A stretch of DNA of 64,000 bases from Moraxella caprae DSM 19149. Lineage in GTDB: Bacteria; Pseudomonadota; Gammaproteobacteria; Pseudomonadales; Moraxellaceae. The position numbers and the translations under genes are program-made. How positions within the stretch are numbered: the stretch's first letter is position 1; each line of letters starts with the position of its first letter. A model generated the notes under the pieces. It was not told the origin of the DNA. It saw only the letters and a list, made by a program, of their open reading frames with translations, and made no database searches. The stretch covers positions 94,229 to 158,228 of the forward strand of contig NZ_AUGF01000001.1 in NCBI RefSeq assembly GCF_000426885.1, read 5' to 3'. Positions 1-9,157 of this stretch are shown here, in pieces.

Positions 1-74
1 CCCATATCGGACGCCACTTTGACGACTTCATGAGCGAAGGGGGTGGTTAGGGTGTCTACATTATAATTTTGCAT
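1..74 (-). CDS. nuoK: NADH-quinone oxidoreductase subunit K, N-terminal fragment
   Basis: Only the first 24 codons are in the window; the gene runs off the left edge. The ATG at 74 has a good Shine-Dalgarno (AGGAG, 7 nt upstream) and overlaps the nuoJ stop by 14 bases in another frame, as expected for coupled nuo genes. The peptide ([13 protein letters not shown]...) is an N-terminal extension compared with textbook NuoK, whose body usually starts near 'MGxIPLxHGL'. An in-frame ATG-GG at positions 5-1 could be that canonical start. The identity rests mainly on position after nuoJ. Confidence 0.6.
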   Translation of the reverse strand, partial: MQNYNVDTLTTPFAHEVVKVASDM

Positions 75-705
75 CGGTGGTCTCCTGTCGCCCTGTGTCT
101 TGATTCGCCCACGCATTGGGGGCGACCACTTCATCTGGGTGTTCTTGACTGTGGCTTGTGTTTTCGTCATCTAAGGCACGTTTGCCCAAATGATAGGCAG
201 CAACCAGTGCCCCCAAAAGCAAAAATGCCGCCACTTCCACAAGTAGCACATATCCTGTAAACAATCGTACTCCCACTTCTTTGGCAGAAATGGTGGTGCT
301 TTGTAATTGCATGGGCTTGTCCGTGCCGTATTGACTGCTAATAAAGCCAATCAGCACCGCCCCAACAATCATCATAAGACACACAGGCATCGCCCACGCA
401 TTGGCGGTCAACCACGTCTTCTCTTCTGTCGTATCCGTGCCTAAGTTTAACATCATAATGACAAACACAAATAAGACCAAAATCGCCCCAGCATAGACAA
501 TCATTTCAAGCACGCCTGCAAATGGAGCTCCAATGATAAAGAAAATCCCCGCCACCGCCAGTAGGCTCACTATCATGGATAAAATGGCATGGACGGGATT
601 GGCGTGCGTAACCACCCTTAGGCTTGCCCAAATCGCCACCAGCGACAAGGCATAAAAGCCCACCGCATCGCCATTTGCCAAAAACGCCTTTAACACATCA
701 ATCAT
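61..705 (-). CDS. nuoJ: NADH-quinone oxidoreductase subunit J
   Basis: Membrane subunit of complex I, part of the proton-translocating arm. The 214-residue protein has several hydrophobic helices in the first 170 residues and the typical NuoJ stretch '[19 protein letters not shown]' (about residues 67-85). A polar tail of about 40 residues makes it longer than E. coli NuoJ (184 aa). Its ATG overlaps the nuoI stop by 4 bases (ATGA), and nuoK follows with an overlap, so translation is coupled in the order I-J-K. Confidence 0.95.
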   Translation of the reverse strand: MIDVLKAFLANGDAVGFYALSLVAIWASLRVVTHANPVHAILSMIVSLLAVAGIFFIIGAPFAGVLEMIVYAGAILVLFVFVIMMLNLGTDTTEEKTWLTANAWAMPVCLMMIVGAVLIGFISSQYGTDKPMQLQSTTISAKEVGVRLFTGYVLLVEVAAFLLLGALVAAYHLGKRALDDENTSHSQEHPDEVVAPNAWANQDTGRQETTDAKL

Positions 706-1250
706 GGCAACAAACTCCGTACATTGACAGGCTCTGCTTCACGCTCGTGCGACCCTTTGGGCTTATCGTCTGTTGCCATGCCTGTTACTCGATAATAGTT
801 ATATTCTGGGTATTTGCCCACGCCACTAATCAGCAAATGCTCTTTTTCATAGACAAGATTTTGGCGGTTGTATTCGCCCAATTCAAAATCAGGGGTCAGC
901 TGAATGGCGGTAGTCGGACAGGCTTCTTCGCACATACCACAAAACACACAACGGCTAAAATTGATACGAAAGAATTCAGGATACCAGCGACCGTCTTCAC
1001 GCTCCGCCTTTTGTAGGCTAATACAGCCCACAGGACACGCCACCGCACATAGGTTGCACGCCACACAGCGTTCATCGCCGTCAGGGTCTCTTGTTAGTAC
1101 AATTCGCCCACGAAAACGGGGCGGTACAGGCACAGGCTGTTCGGGGTACAAAATCGTGTCTCGTGGACGCAAGGCATGAGAATTTACCATCCACATGGAG
1201 CGTACAATGGTAAAAATGCCCACCGCCGTATTTTTTAAAGTTGCAAACAT
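702..1250 (-). CDS. nuoI: NADH-quinone oxidoreductase subunit I (ferredoxin-type)
   Basis: Peripheral-arm subunit carrying the two [4Fe-4S] clusters N6a and N6b that pass electrons toward NuoB. Both CxxCxxCxxxCP motifs are intact: C62/C65/C68/C72 ('[12 protein letters not shown]') and C101/C104/C107/C111 ('[12 protein letters not shown]'). Length is 182 aa, close to the family norm of about 180. It lies directly after nuoH with no gap and overlaps nuoJ by 4 bases. Confidence 0.97.
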   Translation of the reverse strand: MFATLKNTAVGIFTIVRSMWMVNSHALRPRDTILYPEQPVPVPPRFRGRIVLTRDPDGDERCVACNLCAVACPVGCISLQKAEREDGRWYPEFFRINFSRCVFCGMCEEACPTTAIQLTPDFELGEYNRQNLVYEKEHLLISGVGKYPEYNYYRVTGMATDDKPKGSHEREAEPVNVRSLLP

Positions 1251-2279
1251 TTAATTCACCATCAAAATCACAAAAGCAGTCGCCAAAAGGTTTAGCAAGG
1301 TTACAGGTAAACACACTTTCCAGCCAAAATTCATCACTTGGTCATAACGTGGACGCATGAGCGAGCCACGAGCCAACACAAATAAGGTCATAAAAAACAA
1401 GGTCTTAATCAAAAACCAAAACACAGGCGGAACAAAGGGTAGGTCTAGGTTAAAAGGAGCAAGCCAACCCCCAAAAAACAAGCAGGTCATCAAGGCACTA
1501 ATCACCACGACATTGACATATTCGCCAATAAAAAACATCCCAAATTTCATGCCTGAGTATTCCACATGATACCCTTCAGCAAGCTCTTGCTCGGCTTCTG
1601 GTTGGTCAAAGGGGTGTCTGTGCGTAACCGCCACGCCTGCCACCACAAAGGTTAAAAAGCCTAAAAACTGCGGAATGACGTTCCAGACGGTTGTTTGAGC
1701 TTCAACAATCTCACGCAAATTAAACGAGCCTGCCATCGCCACCACGCCCATGAGCGATAAGCCCAAAAACACCTCATAGCTAATCGTTTGAGCTGCCGAA
1801 CGCAAACCGCCAAGCAACGAGAACTTATTGGCACTTGCCCAACCGCCAAACATAACGGCATACACAGCAAGCCCCGCCATGGCAAAAAAGAACAAAATGC
1901 CAATGTTCCAATCCGCCGCCCCAAGCGTGGGCGATAGCGGAACAATGGCAAAACTTGCCAAAGCGGTAAACATGGCAATGGCAGGGGCGAGCGTAAACAG
2001 GCGTTTGTCGGCAAAGTTGGGTGTCCAGTCTTCTTTAAAAAAGATTTTTAGCATATCCGCTACCAGTTGTAGCGACCCTTGCCAACCGACCCTATTTGGA
2101 CCATAGCGGTCTTGCCACAGGGCAAGCATACGCCGTTCATAGACAATCATCAGTGCCGCCGTAATGACTAGCCCCAAAAAGATAATCAAGGTCTGGGCGG
2201 TCATAAAAATAAGCGACCACCACTCAAACGACAAACCGCCAAGCCATGACGGCACATCAGGAATCACACGAATACTCAT
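1251..2279 (-). CDS. nuoH: NADH-quinone oxidoreductase subunit H
   Basis: Membrane subunit that forms part of the quinone-binding chamber. The protein has 342 aa and about eight hydrophobic helices, with family landmarks '[18 protein letters not shown]' (about residues 48-65) and '[24 protein letters not shown]' in the loop that faces the quinone site. It abuts nuoG (stop and start adjacent) and nuoI, so it belongs to the nuoEFGHIJK transcription unit. Confidence 0.97.
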   Translation of the reverse strand: MSIRVIPDVPSWLGGLSFEWWSLIFMTAQTLIIFLGLVITAALMIVYERRMLALWQDRYGPNRVGWQGSLQLVADMLKIFFKEDWTPNFADKRLFTLAPAIAMFTALASFAIVPLSPTLGAADWNIGILFFFAMAGLAVYAVMFGGWASANKFSLLGGLRSAAQTISYEVFLGLSLMGVVAMAGSFNLREIVEAQTTVWNVIPQFLGFLTFVVAGVAVTHRHPFDQPEAEQELAEGYHVEYSGMKFGMFFIGEYVNVVVISALMTCLFFGGWLAPFNLDLPFVPPVFWFLIKTLFFMTLFVLARGSLMRPRYDQVMNFGWKVCLPVTLLNLLATAFVILMVN

Positions 2280-5200
2280 TTATGCCCCCACTTGCATTGC
2301 TAACGGTGCGTTATTAAACCCAGCTTTTGGTGTAAAGATATTTTCACGCTTGATATTAGCGAGATTTGCCACACTTTTTTGATATTCAGGCACATAGACA
2401 GGCGTGTCGGCTTCCGCCTTTTTGACGGTTGTCGGCACACCGACCATAAACGGCACAAGCCCGTCAGGATAGCCGATACAGCCGTCCGCCGCATAGTCCA
2501 CCACGTCCACAGGCAGGGTAATCTCTATCCCATGCTGGGCAAGGGTTAGCTTATCGCCTGCCTTGATAATCCAACGCTTGGCGTCATCATCGCTGATTGT
2601 CCATGTGGCAGGCTTAATTTGGCTTGCCACCACAGGGCTACGGCTTGCCATGCGTGAGCTTGCAAATAGATTATACACAGGCACAACGACCGCACGACCG
2701 TCAAAAATGCTCGTGCTTATCATGCTGTCAAGCTCGGCTTTGTCAAATACCGTCTCAACTTTTGGCAAGTCATCAAACAGACGAATGCCGACATCTCCGC
2801 CTTTTAGCCGTCCGCCCACTTTGTCTTGGAGCTTGTTCCATGCTTGGGGCGAGTTCCAGCCTGCACTCCACGCAAATGGGATAAGGCTTGGGTCAGTCTT
2901 ATCGCCCACATAGCCTTCCATGGAGAACGTCAAACCACTGTCCTTATCCTTAGGTTGCATGGGTTCGTGGATAGAAATGGGCGAGCGTAACACCGTCCGC
3001 CCCGAATAACGGCGTGGCTCACGGGCGACTTTTAGCCCTGTAATGCGATAGTCCGACTCAGGGGCAACGTCTTTGATTTGGGCAAGGTGTGGATAATCGG
3101 TGATAAGCTCATCAATGACATCATCAAGATGATACCACGTTGGCTCATCATTGCCATTTGTCAAACTGGTGCCAATCAAGGCATTAGCGACAGCGTGTAG
3201 CCAACGCCAACTGTCTTTTAGCTCGCTGTTTGGCTCATAGTATTTTTTGTCAAAACTGGCAAAAAACCGCCCTGCTCGCCCTTCGGCAGACACAAGCGTG
3301 CCGTCGCTTTCTGCAAATGACGCACCAGATAGCACCGTGTCGGCTTTGGTGTGCCAGTCATAAGACTGGTGATCTAGGACGATGAGTGTTTTTTCGGCCA
3401 ATTTATCAAATTGGCTTGGGGCAAGGTTGGCTAAGTCATGTTCTAGCACCACCACCGCCTCAAATTCTTTTGCCAGCACTTCTTCTATCGCCTGTCCGCC
3501 AAGCAAGTTTACGCCCACGCTGTTCGCCTCTGGCATGGCAACGTACACGCCTGTTTTGTCGGCATATAGAGCATTTATTTTTAATAAACGAGATGACAGC
3601 TCTTTTTCAAACTCATTGGGGTCTCGCTCTGTGGTGTGTGTGCCGTCCGTTTTGGCATCTTTATCAGGGTCAATGAATTGACGAGCCACTTCATCACGGA
3701 TTTTGGCGTTTTGCACTTCCACAAATTCACGCTCCACATGGGCGATTTTGGCACGTTTGGCGGTCAAGGTTTGGGCAATATAGCCTGTCGCTTGTACGAT
3801 TGCTTTTGATGACAAGCTGGTGCCTGTGATGACAAGTGGACGGTTCGCCATAATCAAATCATAAGCGATATGATGAGCCAAGAACTCCATTGCCATGTTC
3901 TCATCTATCACAAGATTTGGCTCTTGTTCTTTGGCAAAAATGGCGTTCTCACTTTTGCCAATCTCATCTAGCGTATCGGCATAGCCCTTGATGATGTCGC
4001 CCACCATAAAGCCCAGTTTGGCGATGTCGTTTGGCGTGGCAACGGCAGACACTTTGGCGATGTCGGACAGTTTGGTATCCACCACGCTCGCCACATAAAT
4101 GGGACTGTACGCCTCTTGTCCGATACGCTTGACAGGCTCGGCAAGCCAATGCTCGGTTTTTAGGACGGTTGCCATTTGGCGGACTTTGTTTTTGGACGCT
4201 TGACGCACCGACAAGGCGACACGGCTTGCCGTTTGGGTCAAATCCTCACCCAACACAAACACGCTATCTGCCGTCTCAATCTCTGCCAAAGACACATTAT
4301 GCACATCTTTGTGGCGTAACAGCGCCACGCCCAAATCCACCACGTCTTTAACGAGTGCTCGCTCGCCTGTGCTGTAATAATCGCCTCCCACGAGTTTTTT
4401 TAGGGCAAAATTACTCTCCAAACTTGCCCGAGCCGAACCAATGCCGATGACGTTTTTGCCTTTTAATAACTCCGCCACGCTATCGACCGCAAGGCTTGCA
4501 CTGGTTTTGACAAATTGTCCGTTCACGTTTTGCACAGGCTGGGTTGGGCGATCGCTACGATTGACATAGCCATAGCCAAAACGCCCACGGTCGCATAAGA
4601 AATAGCCGTTTACGTCATGGTTATAGCGGTTTTCAATACGTCTAAGTTCGCCATAACGCTCGCCTGCCGAGATGTTACAACCGCTTGAACAGCCGTGGCA
4701 AATGCTTGGGGCGTATTGCATGTCCCATTTACGGTTGTAGCGGTCAGAGTGGGTTTTGTCGGTAAACACCCCTGTGGGGCAAACTTCGGTCAAGTTACCA
4801 CTAAATTCACTCTGTAACTGTCCGCTCTCTTCACGCCCAAAATAGACACGGTTATTTGACGCATACACCCCAAAATCCGTGCCACCTGCGTAATCCTTAT
4901 AAAACCGCACACAGCGATAGCAAGCGATACAGCGGTTCATTTCATGATTGATAAACGCTCCTAAGTCTTGGTTGTGGTGCGTGCGTTTGGTAAAGCGGTA
5001 ACGGCGTTTTCTATGTCCGCTCATGTAGGTCATGTCTTGCAAATGGCAATGACCGCCCTCCTCACAAGTTGGGCAATCGTGGGGGTGGTTGGTCATCAAG
5101 TATTCCACAATGCTTTTGCGAAATGCCTTTGCCTCGGCATCGTCCACCGAAATCCAAGTGTCGCTTTTTGGCGTGGGGGCAATCATACAGCTCATGACCA

Positions 5201-5396
5201 ACTTGCCACGTCCTGCCTGATAATCCTCCTCGCTCATGTACTGCTTGACCGCACATTGACGGCACGACCCCACCGAACCCAAGGCAGGATGATAACAAAA
5301 ATACGGCACGTCAATGCCAAGCGACAGACACGCCTGCAATAGGTTGTCCGAGCCGTCCACGTCATAAGTTTTACCGTCTATATGAAGGATTGCCAT
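2280..5396 (-). CDS. nuoG: NADH-quinone oxidoreductase subunit G
   Basis: Largest peripheral-arm subunit; carries several Fe-S clusters along the electron path from NuoF. The start chosen is the ATG at 5396 (MAILHIDGKTYDVDG), which follows the nuoF stop after one base and gives a standard ferredoxin-like N-terminus. A longer reading to 5477 would overlap nuoF and has no family-like residues. Visible motifs: [2Fe-2S] ligands C34, C45, C48; the His-Cys cluster region 'HDCPTCEEGGHC' (residues 106-117); and a CxxCxxC ferredoxin motif 'CIACYRC'. At 1038 aa it is longer than E. coli NuoG (908 aa); the extra length lies in the C-terminal molybdopterin-oxidoreductase-like part, which shows no obvious catalytic residues. 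Confidence 0.95.
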   Translation of the reverse strand: MAILHIDGKTYDVDGSDNLLQACLSLGIDVPYFCYHPALGSVGSCRQCAVKQYMSEEDYQAGRGKLVMSCMIAPTPKSDTWISVDDAEAKAFRKSIVEYLMTNHPHDCPTCEEGGHCHLQDMTYMSGHRKRRYRFTKRTHHNQDLGAFINHEMNRCIACYRCVRFYKDYAGGTDFGVYASNNRVYFGREESGQLQSEFSGNLTEVCPTGVFTDKTHSDRYNRKWDMQYAPSICHGCSSGCNISAGERYGELRRIENRYNHDVNGYFLCDRGRFGYGYVNRSDRPTQPVQNVNGQFVKTSASLAVDSVAELLKGKNVIGIGSARASLESNFALKKLVGGDYYSTGERALVKDVVDLGVALLRHKDVHNVSLAEIETADSVFVLGEDLTQTASRVALSVRQASKNKVRQMATVLKTEHWLAEPVKRIGQEAYSPIYVASVVDTKLSDIAKVSAVATPNDIAKLGFMVGDIIKGYADTLDEIGKSENAIFAKEQEPNLVIDENMAMEFLAHHIAYDLIMANRPLVITGTSLSSKAIVQATGYIAQTLTAKRAKIAHVEREFVEVQNAKIRDEVARQFIDPDKDAKTDGTHTTERDPNEFEKELSSRLLKINALYADKTGVYVAMPEANSVGVNLLGGQAIEEVLAKEFEAVVVLEHDLANLAPSQFDKLAEKTLIVLDHQSYDWHTKADTVLSGASFAESDGTLVSAEGRAGRFFASFDKKYYEPNSELKDSWRWLHAVANALIGTSLTNGNDEPTWYHLDDVIDELITDYPHLAQIKDVAPESDYRITGLKVAREPRRYSGRTVLRSPISIHEPMQPKDKDSGLTFSMEGYVGDKTDPSLIPFAWSAGWNSPQAWNKLQDKVGGRLKGGDVGIRLFDDLPKVETVFDKAELDSMISTSIFDGRAVVVPVYNLFASSRMASRSPVVASQIKPATWTISDDDAKRWIIKAGDKLTLAQHGIEITLPVDVVDYAADGCIGYPDGLVPFMVGVPTTVKKAEADTPVYVPEYQKSVANLANIKRENIFTPKAGFNNAPLAMQVGA

Positions 5397-5397
5397 G

Positions 5398-6816
5398 TTA
5401 TGCCCCCACCTTGTTGTTTTGTGGCTCTGATTTGCCCACTTTTGCCTCAAATTCATGACGGAAATAACGTAACGCACTCATGAGTGGCTCCATCGCCCCT
5501 GGGGCATGGGCACAAAAGGTCTTGCCAAGCCATAAATCTCGTGTCAGCTCGGACAATTTGTCAATGTCGTCCGCTTGCCCTTGTCCGTTCTCCATCGCAT
5601 CAAGGATTTTTACGCCCCACGGCAAGCCATCACGGCAAGGGGTACACCAACCGCACGATTCTCTTTGAAAAAACTGTTGCAAGTTTCTAGACAGGCTTAC
5701 CATATCTTGCGTTTCGTCCACGACCATCATAAGACACGTCCCAAGGCGTGAGCCTGCCTTCATAATCGGGTCAAAATCCATGACAAGGTCAAGGTGTTCA
5801 TCGCTTGCCGTCAAAAAGTCGGTACTCGCTCCGCCAGGTAGCCACGCCTTTAAGGTTAAGCCGTCCTGCATACCGCCAGCAAGCTCAATCAGCTCACGAG
5901 CGGTATAGCCAAATGGCACTTCCCACAGCCCTGCGTCCTTGACACGACCGCTACACCCCATAATCTTAGTGCCAGGGGTAGTGGATTTGCCTTTGGCGTT
6001 TGGCAAGGATAAATACCACTCCACCCCATTTAACAAAATGGCAGGCATGTTGTTTAAGGTTTCAACGTTATTGACCACCGTTGGACGACCCCACGCCCCT
6101 GATACTTGGGGAAATGGCGGTTTGGTACGTGGGTTGGCACGGCGACCCTCCAAACAGTTGATAAGAGCCGTCTCCTCGCCACAAATGTACCGCCCTGCCC
6201 CTGTGTGGACATGCAATTCAAAGTTAAAATCCGTCCCCAAAATACCCTCGCCAAGCAAATTATTGGCGATACATTCGTTAATGGCGTTTTGTAAGCGTTC
6301 GGCGGCTAGGACATATTCGCCACGGATAAAGATATAGCCCACACTTGCCCCAATGGCATAGGCGGTAATGAGCATACCCTCAATAAGCTGAAACGGAATC
6401 CGCTCCATAAGCAGACGGTCTTTAAACGTACCCGGCTCCATCTCATCGGCATTACAAATCAAATAGCGTACGCCACCGTCTGGGGGCGTCATAAAGGTCC
6501 ATTTTAGCCCTGCGTTAAAACCTGCCCCGCCACGCCCACGCACATTGGCGGTTTTTATCATCTCGCCTACCTCTCTTGGGTCTTTGGCTAGGGCGTTTTT
6601 TAGCCCGACAAAGCCGTCTAAGGCTTCATAATCTGCCAATGTCAGCACTGCATCATGATGATACAGTCGCCATGTCAAAGGGTGCGTAAGCGAAGTCGGT
6701 GCTTGACCGTCCGCCAGTCCCACGCCCCAGATTGGCGTTTTTTGGCGATTTAGTTGGCTTGGGGCAAGTCCGTTTTTACGAGCATTGATTTGCTCGGCGA
6801 CATTTGGTTTATTCAT
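5398..6816 (-). CDS. nuoF: NADH-quinone oxidoreductase subunit F (NADH- and FMN-binding)
   Basis: Entry point for electrons: binds NADH and FMN and passes electrons to cluster N3. The NADH/FMN glycine-rich motif 'GRGGAGFNAGLKW' is present in the N-terminal third, and the [4Fe-4S] ligands are in 'ESCGWCTPCRDG' plus a later Cys in 'TFCAHAPGAMEP'. The protein has 472 aa, with an N-terminal extension of about 25 residues. It overlaps the nuoE stop by 4 bases. Confidence 0.97.
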   Translation of the reverse strand: MNKPNVAEQINARKNGLAPSQLNRQKTPIWGVGLADGQAPTSLTHPLTWRLYHHDAVLTLADYEALDGFVGLKNALAKDPREVGEMIKTANVRGRGGAGFNAGLKWTFMTPPDGGVRYLICNADEMEPGTFKDRLLMERIPFQLIEGMLITAYAIGASVGYIFIRGEYVLAAERLQNAINECIANNLLGEGILGTDFNFELHVHTGAGRYICGEETALINCLEGRRANPRTKPPFPQVSGAWGRPTVVNNVETLNNMPAILLNGVEWYLSLPNAKGKSTTPGTKIMGCSGRVKDAGLWEVPFGYTARELIELAGGMQDGLTLKAWLPGGASTDFLTASDEHLDLVMDFDPIMKAGSRLGTCLMMVVDETQDMVSLSRNLQQFFQRESCGWCTPCRDGLPWGVKILDAMENGQGQADDIDKLSELTRDLWLGKTFCAHAPGAMEPLMSALRYFRHEFEAKVGKSEPQNNKVGA

Positions 6817-7322
6817 GCGTATTGCTCCAACAATAGACCGACCTCAGACGGCAACACAGGTCCATAAGTATCCTCATCAATCAGCACGCTCGCCCCCTTA
6901 TCGCAGTTGCCAAGACAGCAAATGGGAAGTAGGGTAAAACGACCATCTTTTGTGGTTTGCCCATAATCAATGCCAAGCTCACGCTTAAAAGCATCCGCCA
7001 ATGCCTCATAGCCGTTCAGATAGCAAGCGATAGAATCGCAAATCAAAATCACATGGCGACCGACTGGCATCCGATAAATGCGGTTAAAAAATGTCGCCAC
7101 GCCCTCCACGTCCGCCACAGGCATGGACAGCATATGGGCTATGGCAGCCACTTGGGCATCGTCCACCCAGCCGTTACGTTTTTGGACGAGTTTTAGGGCA
7201 TCAAGCACCGCCGCCCTCGGTTGTGGGTAGTGATGAATGTGATGATGAATGCCGTCAATTTCTTGGGGTATTAAAATGGCGTGAATGTCCACTTTGGGGG
7301 TTTTGTCGGTTACTATTTTCAT
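6813..7322 (-). CDS. nuoE: NADH-quinone oxidoreductase subunit E ([2Fe-2S])
   Basis: Peripheral subunit with a thioredoxin-like [2Fe-2S] cluster (N1a). Ligands are visible as CX4C ('CDSIAC') and CX3C ('CLGNC') in the C-terminal half. Length (169 aa) is normal. It is the first gene of the downstream nuo block (E-F-G-H-I-J-K). The usual upstream partner nuoCD lies more than 4.5 kb away on the same strand, so this block must have its own promoter or rely on read-through from pilU. Confidence 0.96.
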   Translation of the reverse strand: MKIVTDKTPKVDIHAILIPQEIDGIHHHIHHYPQPRAAVLDALKLVQKRNGWVDDAQVAAIAHMLSMPVADVEGVATFFNRIYRMPVGRHVILICDSIACYLNGYEALADAFKRELGIDYGQTTKDGRFTLLPICCLGNCDKGASVLIDEDTYGPVLPSEVGLLLEQYA

Positions 7323-7480
7323 AAAGTTACCTGTGCTAGCGTCAGCTTGCGGTTTTGGTTTTATTTATTAAATTGATAAAACTAACTTAATTTTATCAGT
7401 TTAACAAATGGTTGATTTAAATTTTTTAGTGTATGATATACACCCTATTTTTACTTATTAATATTTTCAAAATAGGGCAA

Positions 7481-7631
7481 GATACACCCAACCAACTTGA
7501 TATTTACCACGGGTTTGTAGGGGTTGGCTCCGCACACCCTTTGATGATATTACTATACAAGGCGTGCTCAGCACGCCCCTACGCCCACACATCATTGTAT
7601 TTGAGTAATTTTAAAGTTTCTTGGGTGTATC
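7481..7631. repeat. Dispersed repeat family 2, copy 1 (MITE-like)
   Basis: This fills most of the gap between nuoE and pilU (7323-7647). The 151-bp unit is bounded by a perfect 11-bp inverted repeat, GATACACCCAA (7481-7491) and TTGGGTGTATC (7621-7631). Inside are the shared core starting 'AACTTGATATTTACCACGGG' and the palindrome GGCGTGCTCAGCACGCC. Related copies lie at 31577-31716 and 39594-39728, but their outer ends are degenerate. No coding capacity was seen. The rest of the gap holds a small palindrome, GTGTAT-GAT-ATACAC (7429-7443), and is otherwise AT-rich. Confidence 0.8.
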
Positions 7632-7647
7632 CATACTTCTTCCTTAA

Positions 7648-8859
7648 TCACCCCTTTTTATCATCAGCCTTTTCGACATCAGCGTGAAGTGATAACGAGC
7701 TTGCCACTTCATTTTGTCCGTCACGGCGAGTACCTTTGAGTTTGATTTGTAAGCGTAGCTCATTGGGCGAGTCGGCATTACGAATCGCTTCATCGTACGA
7801 GATAGCCCCTTCATCATATAAGTCAAACAACGCTTGGTCAAAGGTCTGCATACCCACTTCACGGCTTTTGGTCATAATCGCTTTTAACTCGTGCATTTCA
7901 CCCTTTAAAATCAAATCTGCCACAAGGCGGGTGTTAAGCATGATCTCCACCGCCGCCCGCCGCCCCTTGCCGTCTTCGGTACGGATTAGGCGTTGGGAAA
8001 TAATCGCTTTCATATTGCTGGACAAATCCATCAATAACTGCTGACGGCGTTCTTCTGGGAAAAAGTTGATGATACGGTCAAGCGTTTGGTTGGCGTTGTT
8101 GGCGTGGAGCGTACCTAGGCACAAATGCCCCGTCTCGGCAAAGGCAATGGCGTGCTCCATGGTCTCGGTATCTCGTATCTCGCCAATCAAAATCACATCA
8201 GGGGCTTGCCTTAGCGTGTTTTTTAGAGCGTGGTGCCATGAGTGCGTATCCACGCCCACTTCACGGTGTGTAATCATCGATTTTTTGTGCTTATGCACAT
8301 ATTCCACAGGGTCTTCCACCGTGATGATATGCCCTGCACTGTTTTCGTTACGATAATCAATCATCGCCGCCAAGCTCGTGGACTTACCAGAACCTGTACC
8401 ACCCACGACCAGCACCAAACCCCGCTTTTCCATGATGACATCACGCAGTTGGGGCGGCAATCTTAATTTGTCAAAATTGGGAATCTCGGCAGCGATAACC
8501 CGAATCACCATACCAACCTGTTGCTGTTGGATAAAAACATTGACACGAAAACGACTCACATTTGGCACGTTAATGGCAAAGTTACATTCCATTTCACGTT
8601 CAAATTCATCACGCTGATAGTCATTCATGATACTGTATGCAAACAGTTTGGTTTTGTCAGCACTTAATACCTGCTTGCCAAGCGGTTTCATCAAGCCTTG
8701 GTGTTTGACGCTCGGCGGAAATTCTGCCGTGATAAATAAATCCGATGCCCCAATCTCAACAACTTTGGTGAGCATATTATACATCATACCTTTGGCTTCG
8801 TTTAGGGTTTCTTCGGCAAATCGCATTAGCGATTCTTCGGAAATATGGTGTGTAGTCAT
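7648..8859 (-). CDS. pilU: Type IV pilus retraction ATPase PilU
   Basis: Cytoplasmic hexameric ATPase of the PilT/PilU family that supports type IV pilus retraction (twitching, DNA uptake). Visible from the chosen start (MTTHHISEES, ATG at 8859): PAS-like N-terminal domain, Walker A GGTGSGKS at residues 153-160, Asp box 'TVEDPVEY', Walker B 'LIGEIRDTETM', and His box 'LGTLHANNANQTLDRIINFF'. The length of 403 aa and the long charged C-tail favour PilU over PilT (about 345 aa). A start 30 nt further upstream (8889) is possible but has no Shine-Dalgarno. pilT is not adjacent. pilU is divergent from the microcin-like operon. Confidence 0.9.
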   Translation of the reverse strand: MTTHHISEESLMRFAEETLNEAKGMMYNMLTKVVEIGASDLFITAEFPPSVKHQGLMKPLGKQVLSADKTKLFAYSIMNDYQRDEFEREMECNFAINVPNVSRFRVNVFIQQQQVGMVIRVIAAEIPNFDKLRLPPQLRDVIMEKRGLVLVVGGTGSGKSTSLAAMIDYRNENSAGHIITVEDPVEYVHKHKKSMITHREVGVDTHSWHHALKNTLRQAPDVILIGEIRDTETMEHAIAFAETGHLCLGTLHANNANQTLDRIINFFPEERRQQLLMDLSSNMKAIISQRLIRTEDGKGRRAAVEIMLNTRLVADLILKGEMHELKAIMTKSREVGMQTFDQALFDLYDEGAISYDEAIRNADSPNELRLQIKLKGTRRDGQNEVASSLSLHADVEKADDKKG

Positions 8860-8921
8860 AGATTGTTCTCTGTTTGATAACAAAATCATCTAAAAAGTGC
8901 TATTTTTTAAATAAAAATCGC

Positions 8922-8951
8922 TTGACATGTTTTTTTTTGATAAAATATAAT
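8922..8951 (+). promoter_or_regulatory. Consensus sigma-70 promoter of the microcin C-like operon
   Basis: Perfect -35 TTGACA (8922-8927) and perfect -10 TATAAT (8946-8951) with an 18-bp spacer, preceded by an A/T-rich stretch that could act as an UP element. Transcription would start near 8958-8960 and run into the first heptapeptide gene. A Fur-box-like palindrome overlaps the -10. Confidence 0.85.
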
Positions 8952-8964
8952 GAGAATTATTATA
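8946..8964. promoter_or_regulatory. Fur-box-like operator over the -10 element
   Basis: TATAATGAGAATTATTATA matches the classical 19-bp Fur consensus GATAATGATAATCATTATC at 15 of 19 positions. It covers the -10 hexamer and probable start site, the usual place for Fur repression. Inference: the operon is repressed when iron is plentiful and induced when iron is scarce. Confidence 0.65.
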
Positions 8965-8972
8965 TTTTTCAA

Positions 8973-8992
8973 TTCAGTTCAGTTCAGTTCAG
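8973..8992 (+). repeat. Tandem pentanucleotide repeat (TTCAG)x4
   Basis: Four exact TTCAG units lie in the untranslated leader, between the promoter and the Shine-Dalgarno of the first heptapeptide gene. Copy-number change would alter leader length by 5 nt per unit without affecting any reading frame. Confidence 0.9.
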
Positions 8993-9009
8993 CAAATAAG
9001 GAGATCGTA

Positions 9010-9033
9010 ATGATTGCTATGGCTCATAACTAA
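9010..9033 (+). CDS. mccA: Microcin C-like heptapeptide precursor, copy 1 (MIAMAHN)
   Basis: ATG-ATT-GCT-ATG-GCT-CAT-AAC-TAA encodes MIAMAHN. A strong Shine-Dalgarno TAAGGAG (8997-9003) lies 6 nt upstream. The E. coli microcin C precursor MccA is also seven residues (MRTGNAN) and also ends in the Asn that MccB adenylates. The call rests on exact length, C-terminal Asn, the strong ribosome site, the consensus promoter, an identical second copy at 9274, and the adjacent mccB- and mccC-like genes. The residues between Met1 and Asn7 differ from the E. coli peptide, so target and uptake range could differ. Confidence 0.87.
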   Translation: MIAMAHN

Positions 9034-9053
9034 TATATTTGTTCTTCTCATTA

Positions 9054-9152
9054 GAGTTCTTGCAAAATTCAAAAATTTTGGCTTACAAACATTGATTTTA
9101 TTGGATTTAGAATTTTGACAAGCTTAATAAAATCGTAATTTCGCAAGAAGTC
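9054..9152. mobile_element. 99-bp MITE-like element between the two heptapeptide genes
   Basis: Imperfect terminal inverted repeats GAGTTCTTGCAAAATT (left) and, read inward, GACTTCTTGCGAAATT (right) match at 14 of 16 positions. Both ends are flanked by TA, consistent with a TA target duplication. Inner arms TTGATTTTATT / AATAAAATCGTAA extend the pairing. The ends resemble the IS5-type left end at 63704 (GACCTCCTGCAAAACCC). No ORF inside. It may instead be only a folded RNA leader. Confidence 0.5.
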
Positions 9153-9157
9153 TATTG

